Below are positions 35,981 to 43,955 of a stretch of DNA of 64,000 nucleotides, in pieces (within the stretch, counting starts at the first letter, position 1; every line of letters begins with the position of its first letter). The notes under the pieces were generated by a model, which was not told where the DNA came from, searched no databases, and saw only the letters and a program-made list of their open reading frames with translations. The DNA lies in the NCBI GenBank assembly GCA_002410065.1, contig DHQB01000023.1, positions 130,176 to 194,175 on the forward strand, in the 5' to 3' direction. Position numbers and translations under genes: made by a program. This DNA comes from Bacteroidales bacterium UBA5349. Its GTDB lineage: Bacteria > Bacteroidota > Bacteroidia > Bacteroidales > Tenuifilaceae.

Positions 35981-36967
35981 ATGGAAGGCGTAACTCTTTA
36001 TTTAGTAGTAATTGTTGCCTGTTTCATTGGTATTATTGTGCTAATGTACTTTGTACCAGTTGGAATTTGGTTCCAAGCATTGGTATCCAACGTAAGAATA
36101 TCTCTAATTCAGCTAATTTTTATGAGGTGGAGAAAAGTGCCACCAAGAGAAATTGTTGATGCACTTATTACAGGAACAAAAGCTGGCCTAATACTTAACC
36201 CTAACGAGCTCGAAGCACACTTTTTGGCAGGTGGAAGAGTCCGTAAAGTAGTAAATGCCCTTGTTTCTGCCCAAAAGGCGAATATCCCTCTCGATTTTAA
36301 AATGGCTACAGCCATTGACTTGGCAGGTCGAGACGTACTTGAAGCTGTTCAAATGTCAGTTAATCCTAAGGTTATCAATACACCTCCGGTAACTGCTGTT
36401 GCTAAGGATGGTATTCAGCTTATTGCTTTAGCTAGGGTTACCGTACGTGCAAATATTAAGCAGTTGGTAGGGGGTGCTGGTGAGGAAACAGTACTTGCAC
36501 GTGTAGGTGAGGGTATTGTATCGTCAATTGGCTCGGCCGATTCGCATAAAAAAGTACTTGAGAATCCCGATTTTATTTCTCGCGTAGTGCTTGAGAAAGG
36601 TCTTGATGCTGGTACAGCATTCGAGATTCTATCCATTGATATTGCCGATATTGATATAGGAAAGAACATTGGTGCCGAACTGCAAATGGATCAGGCTAAT
36701 GCCGATAAGAATATTGCACAGGCAAGAGCCGAAGAGCGTCGTGCAATGGCTGTTGCACTAGAGCAGGAAATGAAAGCCAAGACACAGGAGGCTAGGGCTA
36801 AGGTGATTTTGGCTGAAGCCGAGGTGCCAAAAGCAATTGCTGAGGCTTTTCGTTCAGGTAATCTTGGTATTATGGACTACTACAAGTTTAAGAACATTGA
36901 GGCTGACACCAATATGCGCGAAAACATAGCTAAGGATTCTAGTAATCCTACTAAAGGTAAAAAGTAG
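35981..36967 (+). CDS. floA: Flotillin-like protein FloA
   Basis: A 328-residue SPFH-superfamily protein of the FloA/YqfA type, an organiser of functional membrane microdomains. It has an N-terminal membrane helix (about 4-27), a conserved stretch LIFMRWRKVPPREIVDALITG, then GGRVRKVVNALVSAQKANIPLDF, VIAIDLAGRDVLEAVQ-like sequence and the coiled, alanine- and glutamate-rich tail (QARAEERRAMAVALEQEMKAK and EAEVPKAIAEAFRSGNLGIMDYY). These are family hallmarks along the full length. It forms an operon with the preceding NfeD gene and ends with its own terminator. Confidence 0.96.
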   Translation: MEGVTLYLVVIVACFIGIIVLMYFVPVGIWFQALVSNVRISLIQLIFMRWRKVPPREIVDALITGTKAGLILNPNELEAHFLAGGRVRKVVNALVSAQKANIPLDFKMATAIDLAGRDVLEAVQMSVNPKVINTPPVTAVAKDGIQLIALARVTVRANIKQLVGGAGEETVLARVGEGIVSSIGSADSHKKVLENPDFISRVVLEKGLDAGTAFEILSIDIADIDIGKNIGAELQMDQANADKNIAQARAEERRAMAVALEQEMKAKTQEARAKVILAEAEVPKAIAEAFRSGNLGIMDYYKFKNIEADTNMRENIAKDSSNPTKGKK

Positions 36968-36989
36968 CCTTTAGGAATTGAATAAATTG

Positions 36990-37030
36990 TATGCTTTGCT
37001 CATTTAAATGGGCAAAGCATATTTTTTTAT
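36990..37030 (+). terminator. Terminator after floA
   Basis: A 10-bp stem TATGCTTTGC/GCAAAGCATA with a 12-base loop that itself contains a short palindrome, followed by seven T residues. Confidence 0.88.
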
Positions 37031-37108
37031 TCTTGTTGTCAATGGTAATACCAAAAAAGGGTAAAACATTTGTTTCACCCTTTTTTGTATCTATATAAAA
37101 TGGTTCAA

Positions 37109-38134
37109 TTACTTATCGAATAACTTTGACCACTCGTATTTTTTACGATTCTTCCATGAACCCTTATGGAATATATAGCTTAAAATAATAGGAACAACGC
37201 TAGTAGCCTCAGCATAAACCATTTGCTCGTAGGTAGTATCAACCTTACCCCACGATGCAGCCTCCTTAAGGGTTGAGCTAGAGCAAGCGCCATCTCGAGG
37301 ATCGGCTACGGTAATTTGTACAGCATACTTATGCATGGGCACTTCGTGGCCAAGTATTTCGGCACAAACAACAGTATCCTGAGCAAAGTTTTTAGGTACA
37401 CCACCGCCAATCATGAATAGGCCAGTAATTTTTGCAGCAATCTTAATATCAGTAAGTTCTTTAAAGTCTTTTACAGAATCGATTGATACATGTCCACTCG
37501 GATTTTCAATTTGATGCTTTACAAGGCCAAACCCTGCGCTACAATCACTAAAAGCAGGTACAAAAATGGGTACATTATTCTCGTAGCAAACCTGAACAAG
37601 GCTGTCCTTTTTAACGGAATGCTTGGTTAAGTATTTACCCATCTCTTTAATAAACTCGCGTGAGCTATATGCACCTGGTTTCATGCCATCGGCAATTATT
37701 TTAATGCTGCTATCGCACACCTGTAACTCCTCCTCATCAATAAAGGTATCATATATCCTATCGATATAATTATTCCTTAAATGGTTATCGTCGATAAATT
37801 GAGTACCTTTGTAATGCTTAAAACCAAGAGCCTCAAAAAAGTCCATATCAACAATTGATGCACCTGTTGCCACAACAACGTCAACCATCTTGTTTTTCAC
37901 CATATCAACGTAGGCCTGCATGCAACCTCCAGCACTAGTGCTACCCGCAATTATAAGCCAGTTGCTGCATTCCTTATCCGATACCATCATCTCAAGTATA
38001 TCAGCTGCAGCAGCAGTATCACGTGAGGTGAATGACATATCTCGCATGGCATTGATAATAGGGGTTGAGTCAAATGATTTAATGTCGATGTGCTTAATCA
38101 CATCCTTTAGCAGGTCTTTTTTCTCCATTTTCAC
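37109..38134 (-). CDS. Deoxyhypusine synthase-family protein (bacterial type)
   Basis: A 341-residue cytoplasmic protein of the deoxyhypusine/homospermidine synthase family, which uses NAD and transfers the aminobutyl group of spermidine. The NAD-binding segments LIIAGSTSAGGCMQAYVDMV and VDVVVATGASIVDMDFFEAL are near the N-terminus, and MIGGGVPKNFAQDTV is in the middle. RDGACSSSTLKEAASWGKVD, near residue 290, contains the conserved catalytic lysine of the SWGK motif. Bacteria lack eIF5A, so the product is likely homospermidine or another polyamine. It is encoded 42 bases after an agmatinase-family gene on the same strand, which supports a polyamine role. The start could be the second Met. Confidence 0.88.
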   Translation of the reverse strand: MKMEKKDLLKDVIKHIDIKSFDSTPIINAMRDMSFTSRDTAAAADILEMMVSDKECSNWLIIAGSTSAGGCMQAYVDMVKNKMVDVVVATGASIVDMDFFEALGFKHYKGTQFIDDNHLRNNYIDRIYDTFIDEEELQVCDSSIKIIADGMKPGAYSSREFIKEMGKYLTKHSVKKDSLVQVCYENNVPIFVPAFSDCSAGFGLVKHQIENPSGHVSIDSVKDFKELTDIKIAAKITGLFMIGGGVPKNFAQDTVVCAEILGHEVPMHKYAVQITVADPRDGACSSSTLKEAASWGKVDTTYEQMVYAEATSVVPIILSYIFHKGSWKNRKKYEWSKLFDK

Positions 38135-38176
38135 AGCTTATTATGTTGATAATTAGATTTATTTAGTGGTTCACCA

Positions 38177-39022
38177 CTATTTTGCAAATTTATACGAAAG
38201 TATCTTGTAAAGCAACTTAGTGGCTAAAAAGTCCGATGATTTTTCGTCGGGATTTGGGCAAAGCTCAACAATGTCAAAGCCTACAAGGTTTTTACGCTCA
38301 ATTAATTTGCGTAAAAACTTTAGGGTAGGGTACCATTGCAACCCTCCGGGTTCAGGAGTTCCGGTTGAAGGAAGAATCGACGGGTCGAATCCATCCAAGT
38401 CGATAGTTAGATAAACATCCTCCGTAAGTAGGTCGATGGCTTTATCCATCCATTGTTCGTTATCCGTAATGGTGTGCGCCCAGAATACCCTATTTGGATT
38501 GAGCCTATCCTTTTCGCCAACATCCATGCTACGGATACCAACCTGGACAATAGGACATAAATCCTGTGCACGTGCCATAACGCAAGCATGATTATTTTTA
38601 GAACCTTCGTAGCTATCGCGTAAATCGGTGTGGGCATCAATTTGCAATACGCTTAGGTTAGCATATTTTTTTGCATGTGCAGTAATTGGACCAATACTTA
38701 CAGAGTGTTCGCCTCCAATAGAAACCAGAAACTTACCCTGCGCAAGGTATTTTGCCGCCTCTTTTTCCGATGCTGCAACCATGGCCTCGGGACTCTTATT
38801 CTCTTTTATAACTGGTGCAGTATAAATTCCCTGTAGGTAAACTTCCGTATCGGTTTCAATATCATAAAGTTCCATATTTGCCGAAGCATCAAGAAGTGCC
38901 TCAGGCCCCTTATCCGATCCTTTTACCCAAGTACTAGTTCCGTCGTAAGGAATAGGGAGTATTACAATTTTCGATTTTTCTTTATTGCAGAACTCCTCAG
39001 GGATATCTCCAAAATGTACCAT
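38177..39022 (-). CDS. speB: Agmatinase/ureohydrolase-family protein
   Basis: A 281-residue enzyme of the arginase superfamily, probably hydrolysing agmatine to putrescine and urea. The two-manganese site is visible: GGEHSVSIGP (His), LQIDAHTDLRDSYEG (Asp-x-His-x-Asp), and LTIDLDGFDPSILPSTGTPEPGG (Asp-x-Asp). The VGIRSMD and DIVELCPNPD motifs are also typical. Substrate cannot be proven from sequence: guanidinobutyrase and related enzymes share these motifs. Together with the deoxyhypusine-synthase-like gene next to it, a polyamine pathway is the best reading. Confidence 0.88.
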   Translation of the reverse strand: MVHFGDIPEEFCNKEKSKIVILPIPYDGTSTWVKGSDKGPEALLDASANMELYDIETDTEVYLQGIYTAPVIKENKSPEAMVAASEKEAAKYLAQGKFLVSIGGEHSVSIGPITAHAKKYANLSVLQIDAHTDLRDSYEGSKNNHACVMARAQDLCPIVQVGIRSMDVGEKDRLNPNRVFWAHTITDNEQWMDKAIDLLTEDVYLTIDLDGFDPSILPSTGTPEPGGLQWYPTLKFLRKLIERKNLVGFDIVELCPNPDEKSSDFLATKLLYKILSYKFAK

Positions 39023-39173
39023 AATATAGTTGTATAATGATGTTTATTAGTTATCTCTGTATATTACAACAGTATGTTAATGAATAGGTTTAGTTTTTTT
39101 CTATTAAAAATTAATAGTATGCAATTTTAGCCAAAAAAAAGCAATACAGGGGCGTTTGATTTAAAAATATCTT

Positions 39174-39211
39174 AAAAAAGGAATCCCTCCAAAGCCAAGC
39201 CTTGGAGGGAT
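39174..39211 (-). terminator. Terminator of the sigma-factor operon
   Basis: A perfect 10-bp stem ATCCCTCCAA/TTGGAGGGAT. On the minus strand the stem is followed by TCC and a run of T residues (A residues at 39174-39179 on the plus strand). It lies 25 bases beyond the last gene of the sigma-factor operon. Confidence 0.85.
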
Positions 39212-39235
39212 AATCAATTTAATAACTTTTATTTA

Positions 39236-39754
39236 TTAGTACCGGCATGAACCATCACGTAACCCTCTTCCCATTCCTTGTCCATTTCCTCGTCCACCTC
39301 TTCCCATTCTACCTTGTCCACGTGAGTTGTAAACAACTCTTTGGTCATCAGTAAGTAATGATGAAACTTCGGCTCTGTGTGCTGCACCTTTTTTCTGAAT
39401 TTTTGCCCTTATACTAGCCATTTCATCAATGGTTTTATTAATCTCATTTAGGTAAGGGCTATCTACAGATTGGAGCGTACGTAAACGTGCACTCTTTTCG
39501 CCAAGTTCGTTGCGCAAGGGGGTTACCTCTTTAATGTGCTTTGTGCGTAGTTCTGTAATCTTACTGTCCTGTTCTGGTGTAAGATTGAGAATGCACTGAC
39601 CGTAACCATCGGGGTTTTGTGCGTTATTCACCATTCCTCGTCCATTTGGGTTGTTCATAAAGCCACGCCCTTGGCCTCGTTGTGCATAGGCGCTACCCGC
39701 GGTAACTAATGTTGCCATAATGGCAATTGCTGTAATTGTTCTTATCTTTTTCAT
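39236..39754 (-). CDS. Spy/CpxP-like periplasmic LTXXQ protein
   Basis: A 172-residue secreted protein with a signal peptide (about 1-24, GSAYAQ). The body is helical with the LTPEQDSKITELRTKHIKEV motif (LTxxQ type), a second heptad-like helix and SLLTDDQRVVYNSRG. Both ends are rich in G, R, N and M (GRGFMNNPNGRGM, MGRGGRGNGQGMGRG), which is unusual for CpxP and may bind metal or be disordered. Spy/CpxP-like proteins act as periplasmic chaperones or envelope-stress sensors. It is the last gene of an ECF sigma/anti-sigma operon, which supports an envelope-stress role. Confidence 0.82.
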   Translation of the reverse strand: MKKIRTITAIAIMATLVTAGSAYAQRGQGRGFMNNPNGRGMVNNAQNPDGYGQCILNLTPEQDSKITELRTKHIKEVTPLRNELGEKSARLRTLQSVDSPYLNEINKTIDEMASIRAKIQKKGAAHRAEVSSLLTDDQRVVYNSRGQGRMGRGGRGNGQGMGRGLRDGSCRY

Positions 39755-39804
39755 GGTTATTGTAGTTTAATTGTTTAACAAATTTGAAGTTATGTTGATT
39801 AGCG

Positions 39805-40353
39805 CTAATCCATTTGGTTGTAATTTCCAGAATCTGGTCTGTTTGCCCTATTATATCTGCGGTTCTTCTGCATCATTTCTCTTCTCTGCCTAAACTCAGG
39901 ATTCTTCATCCGCTTAAAATGTTGTTGTAGTTTTTGGTACTGTTCTTCGCTGCACATTGACTGAAGTGTTAAAAAGTGGTCGATTGTTGCGTGTTGCTGT
40001 TCAACGTGTAATTTTCCGATTTGCTGTGCTAGGCTATCCAATAGAATTGTATCAGGGTTTGCGGTGCTCAATTCCTCCATTATTAGCTCATAGTTTTGTC
40101 GTAGTGCAATGCGGTTTTCCTTTGTTTGCAAAAAGTAGCTCTGTCTTAATTGGTGAAACTGATCATTTTGTTCAGCGGTAAGGTCGAGTTCTCTAGCAAT
40201 TTTGAAGCCTTGCTGCTGAGATTCAGGTGATGAAGCCTGGTCCTTTTTTACTGCAATATGGTGAAAGCCTAGTGTAGCAAGTATTGCAATGTTAATTGCT
40301 GCAAGTAGTATTACTGCTCCAATTAGAATTCTGTATTTTGTAAAATAGTTCAT
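39805..40353 (-). CDS. Membrane-anchored Spy/CpxP-like periplasmic protein
   Basis: A 182-residue protein with an N-terminal membrane anchor (about 9-31, ILIGAVILLAAINIAILATLGF) and a periplasmic helical domain. It contains the LTXXQ-type motif LDLTAEQNDQFHQLRQSYF and a second half MCSEEQYQKLQQHFKRM. Its layout resembles the CnrX/ZraP group of metal or stress sensors. It overlaps neither neighbour but lies 11 bases after the anti-sigma gene, so it is translated from the same mRNA. Paired with the next LTXXQ protein it may modulate release of the sigma factor. Confidence 0.8.
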   Translation of the reverse strand: MNYFTKYRILIGAVILLAAINIAILATLGFHHIAVKKDQASSPESQQQGFKIARELDLTAEQNDQFHQLRQSYFLQTKENRIALRQNYELIMEELSTANPDTILLDSLAQQIGKLHVEQQHATIDHFLTLQSMCSEEQYQKLQQHFKRMKNPEFRQRREMMQKNRRYNRANRPDSGNYNQMD

Positions 40354-40364
40354 ATTCTCCTTTA

Positions 40365-40802
40365 TTAATCGTTATTATCTAATTCTTCGTATGGTGAATA
40401 AAGATTGCTAGGGAAATAATCGTCGGCTAGCTGTATAGAATATTCGCTGTTTGTGTTGACAGTTGGTGATGACGAGTTTAGCAGTGTGCCTAAAACTATG
40501 CCCAGTGCCACACCCGCTGCTGCAATGCTTACTATTGCTGAGCGTCGAAATGGTACTATGGGAGTTTCAATTGCATTGACTTTTGCAGTGGCCTTTTCCC
40601 ATGCTTTTTGGGCAAGGAGTGGGTTTAGTGTAAGCCCTTCTACCTCTATATTTATGCTTTGATAAACACTTCTAAAGCGCCTATAAGATTCTGTGCAAGA
40701 TGCGCAGCTGCTTAAGTGAGCCTCGAAAGCGCTTTGCTTGTCGGCGCTTAAGCTCTTTTCAATGGAGTTTATAAAATTATTGTTTACCTCTTTGCAGTTC
40801 AT
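40365..40802 (-). CDS. Anti-sigma factor with zinc-finger (ZAS) domain
   Basis: A 145-residue inner-membrane protein. The cytoplasmic N-terminus has the anti-sigma zinc motif H-x3-C-x2-C (AHLSSCASC near residues 28-36), which clamps the sigma factor. A single membrane helix (about 88-107, IVSIAAAGVALGIVLGTLL) leads to a short periplasmic tail. It follows the ECF sigma gene by 57 bases on the same strand and precedes the LTXXQ genes, a classic sigma/anti-sigma/sensor layout. Confidence 0.88.
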   Translation of the reverse strand: MNCKEVNNNFINSIEKSLSADKQSAFEAHLSSCASCTESYRRFRSVYQSINIEVEGLTLNPLLAQKAWEKATAKVNAIETPIVPFRRSAIVSIAAAGVALGIVLGTLLNSSSPTVNTNSEYSIQLADDYFPSNLYSPYEELDNND

Positions 40803-40859
40803 CTCTTTTGCTCTTTATTGAATTAGACGTCGTTAAAGCTAAAAACTTGCGGTTCAATT

Positions 40860-41447
40860 TCAATTATTTATCTCTTTCAGCAGTTTTTTTTGTAAATTCT
40901 GCTTTGCTCTAAACAGCAACGACTCAACCGACGAGAGGGTGATGCTCATAATCTCTGCAATCTCTTTGTAGGATAAATCGTGGTACTTGCTTAAAATAAA
41001 GGCTATACGCTGATTTTCAGGCAATGAGTTTATGGCCTTCTTTAGCATTTGCTTATCCTCTTGTTGCTCAATTCCCCAGTCGGCATCGGTACTTTTTGGG
41101 CTGGCAATTTCAATGCTTTCGCTTTTGTTACTATTGCCAGTAGTGAAAAAACTCTCAATACTTCGCAAACCGCTGTGCCGTTTCTTCAATCGAATAAAGT
41201 TTAGCGATTTGTTAACGGCTATTCTATAGAGCCAGGTCGATAGTTTTGATTCACTCCGAAAGTTTTTAAGCGAATGGAACACCTCAATAAACACATCCTG
41301 AGCAATATCCTCAGCATCGGCATAATTGCTAACAAACCCAAGGCATGTTTTAGTAACCAAAGATTGATAGCGATTTACCAACTCTTCAAATGCTTTTTGG
41401 CTATTGTTGTTGAGAATATTGTCAATTAACTCAGAATCTGTAAGCAT
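40860..41447 (-). CDS. RNA polymerase ECF sigma factor
   Basis: A 195-residue extracytoplasmic-function sigma factor. I start at the ATG at 41447 (MLTDSELIDNIL); an ATG at 41480 would add eleven residues. Region 2 shows YADAEDIAQDVFIEVF and FRSESKLSTWLYRIAVNKSLNFIR. Region 4 shows LPENQRIAFILSKYHDLSYKEIAEIM followed by SSVESLLFRAKQNLQ. The central linker is somewhat long and serine-rich. The neighbouring anti-sigma factor and LTXXQ proteins suggest it responds to envelope or metal stress. ECF sigma factors usually regulate their own operon; no operator was tested here. Confidence 0.95.
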   Translation of the reverse strand: MLTDSELIDNILNNNSQKAFEELVNRYQSLVTKTCLGFVSNYADAEDIAQDVFIEVFHSLKNFRSESKLSTWLYRIAVNKSLNFIRLKKRHSGLRSIESFFTTGNSNKSESIEIASPKSTDADWGIEQQEDKQMLKKAINSLPENQRIAFILSKYHDLSYKEIAEIMSITLSSVESLLFRAKQNLQKKLLKEINN

Positions 41448-41572
41448 ACTATAATAAATCTTTGGACTTTTTTTGTGCAACCTTTTGACACATGCAATTT
41501 ACAAAACTTGCGGTTGTTTACATAAATTGTTAAAAAAAGGATTTTAAATGAAAAGGAGTTGGCCTTTCTTTT

Positions 41573-41580
41573 TACTTTTG
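41573..41580 (+). promoter_or_regulatory. -7 box TACTTTTG of the HAMP-TrkH operon
   Basis: A perfect TAnnTTTG match 20 bases before the ATG at 41601. It excludes the longer start at 41559, which would lie upstream of the promoter. Confidence 0.6.
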
Positions 41581-41600
41581 TACAACAAATAATTTGCGCT

Positions 41601-42362
41601 ATGGGAATACGTACAAAAATTATGATAGGGTTTGTGATATTGGCCTCAATGCTTTTTATATCTGGGGCAATCTCAATTTATGAGATAACCAAACTTGGAA
41701 AAACTGTAAAAGGGCTCATTTTTGATAACTACAAAAGCATTGACTACTCCAAAAATATGCTCGATGCCCTTGATGACCAAGAGACGGCTTTGCTATTTTT
41801 TATTAACGGCGATACAGTTGCGGCAAAAAGCGAATACTTTAAAGCGCATCATTTTTTTGAAAGTAATTTGGATAGTGCTACAAATAACTTTCAACTAGTT
41901 GAAGAGCAGATGCTAATTGATTCTGTTAGGTTATACTATGGCAAATTAAAGCAGCAGATAGTACCAGTTTTCTCTTCAACCAATTTTTCGCTTAACGCAT
42001 ACCTTGATGAGATTAATCCGCATATTTTAGTTACCAATAAGCATGTTAAAAAATTGATGATAATTAATCAGGATGCCCTTTTTCAGTCAGCAACATACCT
42101 TGAAACTAGTGCTCAAAGAGCATCAATACCCGGGTTAATAGTTATCATTACTAGTTTGATTTTTACTTTTGTATTCACATACCTAGTTCAACACTATTTT
42201 GTATTACCAATTATTAGGCTAACCAAAGGGATAAACGATTATGTGAAGTACCGTAAACCTTTCGATGTTCCTCTTGAAACCAAGGATGAACTGTTTAGCC
42301 TAAAAGAATCTATAGTAAACTTAATTTCTCCTTTGCGATCCTCACCAAAGGGAAACGAATAG
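41601..42362 (+). CDS. 4-helix-bundle/HAMP membrane sensor without output domain
   Basis: A 253-residue inner-membrane protein. Its layout is a membrane helix (about 7-28, MIGFVILASMLFISGAISIY), a periplasmic four-helix-bundle sensor (about 29-175), a second helix (about 178-200, LIVIITSLIFTFVFTYLV) and a HAMP-like domain (HYFVLPIIRLTKGINDYVK and LETKDELFSL). Then the protein ends, after about 20 further residues. This is the front half of a chemoreceptor or histidine kinase such as KinB, but no kinase, PAS or MCP signalling domain follows. The next gene, TrkH, starts 10 bases later. It may regulate TrkH or lack its own catalytic part through truncation. Function is open. Confidence 0.75.
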   Translation: MGIRTKIMIGFVILASMLFISGAISIYEITKLGKTVKGLIFDNYKSIDYSKNMLDALDDQETALLFFINGDTVAAKSEYFKAHHFFESNLDSATNNFQLVEEQMLIDSVRLYYGKLKQQIVPVFSSTNFSLNAYLDEINPHILVTNKHVKKLMIINQDALFQSATYLETSAQRASIPGLIVIITSLIFTFVFTYLVQHYFVLPIIRLTKGINDYVKYRKPFDVPLETKDELFSLKESIVNLISPLRSSPKGNE

Positions 42363-42372
42363 TAAAATTTCT

Positions 42373-43812
42373 ATGCGCCCTCAAATCATAATTCGATACA
42401 TTGGCCTAGTTCTTTTGCTTTGCTCAGGACTAATGTTTGTCTCGTTCCTTGTATCGGTTTACTATGCTGATAGCGGTCAAATACCCCTGCTTTTGAGTTG
42501 TGTATTAACAGGTTTAACTGGTGTATTCCCAATGGTCTTTGTCCCTTCATCTGGTCAAATATCACATAAAGAGGGTTATGTAGTAGTAGTGGCCAGTTGG
42601 ATTCTTATCTGCTTTTTCGGAATGTTACCCTACGCACTTTGGGGTGGCGAGTTTAGTATGATAAATGCTTGGTTTGAGAGCGTTTCAGGTTTTACAACAA
42701 CCGGCTCTACTATTCTAAAAGATGTTGAGGCTTTACCTGCAGGTCTTCTTTTCTGGCGATCTTCAACCCATTGGTTAGGTGGCATTGGTATAATACTTTT
42801 TGCACTTGTTATAGTACCTTCAATTGGCAAGGTGCGTATGTCGCTATCCAGACTTGAGATGTCGCCGCTTGCAAAGACTAATTTTCATTATAGGAGTAAT
42901 AAAACCTTACAGGTTGTTATCCTAGTTTACCTCGGATTAACAGTAGTACAAACACTCCTCTTGTATGTTTTTGGTATGAGCCTTTTTGACGCTGTAACCC
43001 ATACTTTTGGTACTGTAGCAACAGGGGGCTTCTCTACTAGGAATGCGAGCGTTGGTTATTATGATAGTGTAGCAATTGAGTTGATTATTACTGTATTCAT
43101 GTTTCTATCGGGGATGCACTTTGGTATATTGTACGTGATGTTTACATTTAAGAATAAGAAATGGTACAAATCGTCCATTGTTCAATTCTACTTCTTTTCA
43201 ATTGTTATTGGAATAATTTTGGTAGCATTGAATATCTGGGGTAAGAATTACGACACATTTCCTGAAGCATTACGCTACTCGGCTTTTCAGGTTGTTTCCA
43301 TAGCCACAACAACAGGTTATGGAACTGCCGATTCAACGCTTTGGCCATCTTTCTCTGTTATGCTGTTAATATACTTTACATTTCAGTGCGCCTGTGCAGG
43401 CTCAACAGCAGGGGGCATTAAGGTTGATAGGGTAGTAATATTCTTTAAATCGCTTAAACGGCAAGTGCTAAAACTTCAGCATCCGCAGGCAGTAATACCT
43501 GTTAGAATAGACGGATTACCAATTGATGATGATACCGTTGAGTCGGTATTGCTGTTCATCGTTTTTTATATCCTAATTCTGTTTGTTACCGGATTGGCCT
43601 TAACGGCAATGAATGTTGATATTATGACAGCTTTCTCTGCCTCAGCAGCAACAATTAGTACAGTTGGTCCTGGTTTTGGGGATGTTGGGTCTGCCTCTAA
43701 TTTCTCCATGATCCCTGGTTTAGGTAAGTTTTTACTATCACTTAACATGCTGCTTGGGCGTTTAGAAATTTTTGGGTTGATGCTGCTTATCTATATGAAA
43801 TCGTGGAGGTAA
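42373..43812 (+). CDS. trkH: TrkH-family potassium uptake protein
   Basis: A 479-residue potassium channel-like transporter of the Trk/Ktr group with about ten membrane helices. The four filter loops are visible: SVSGFTTTGSTI, FGTVATGGFSTRN, VSIATTTGYGTAD and ATISTVGPGFGDVG. Each has a glycine at the ion-selective position. It normally works with a cytoplasmic TrkA/KtrA subunit that binds nucleotides. No trkA lies next to it here. It probably forms an operon with the preceding HAMP sensor. Confidence 0.95.
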   Translation: MRPQIIIRYIGLVLLLCSGLMFVSFLVSVYYADSGQIPLLLSCVLTGLTGVFPMVFVPSSGQISHKEGYVVVVASWILICFFGMLPYALWGGEFSMINAWFESVSGFTTTGSTILKDVEALPAGLLFWRSSTHWLGGIGIILFALVIVPSIGKVRMSLSRLEMSPLAKTNFHYRSNKTLQVVILVYLGLTVVQTLLLYVFGMSLFDAVTHTFGTVATGGFSTRNASVGYYDSVAIELIITVFMFLSGMHFGILYVMFTFKNKKWYKSSIVQFYFFSIVIGIILVALNIWGKNYDTFPEALRYSAFQVVSIATTTGYGTADSTLWPSFSVMLLIYFTFQCACAGSTAGGIKVDRVVIFFKSLKRQVLKLQHPQAVIPVRIDGLPIDDDTVESVLLFIVFYILILFVTGLALTAMNVDIMTAFSASAATISTVGPGFGDVGSASNFSMIPGLGKFLLSLNMLLGRLEIFGLMLLIYMKSWR

Positions 43813-43955
43813 ATAGTTTACAATGTAGGTTTTGATATTAGGTGCAATTAATTTTGATAAATATCAATTTTCTTCTCAACCCTTAACCTTAACCTCAAGT
43901 TTGAAAGCATTAGTAATTCAGCGTATATTGTAGCACAAAAAGACCCTAGTTCAAT

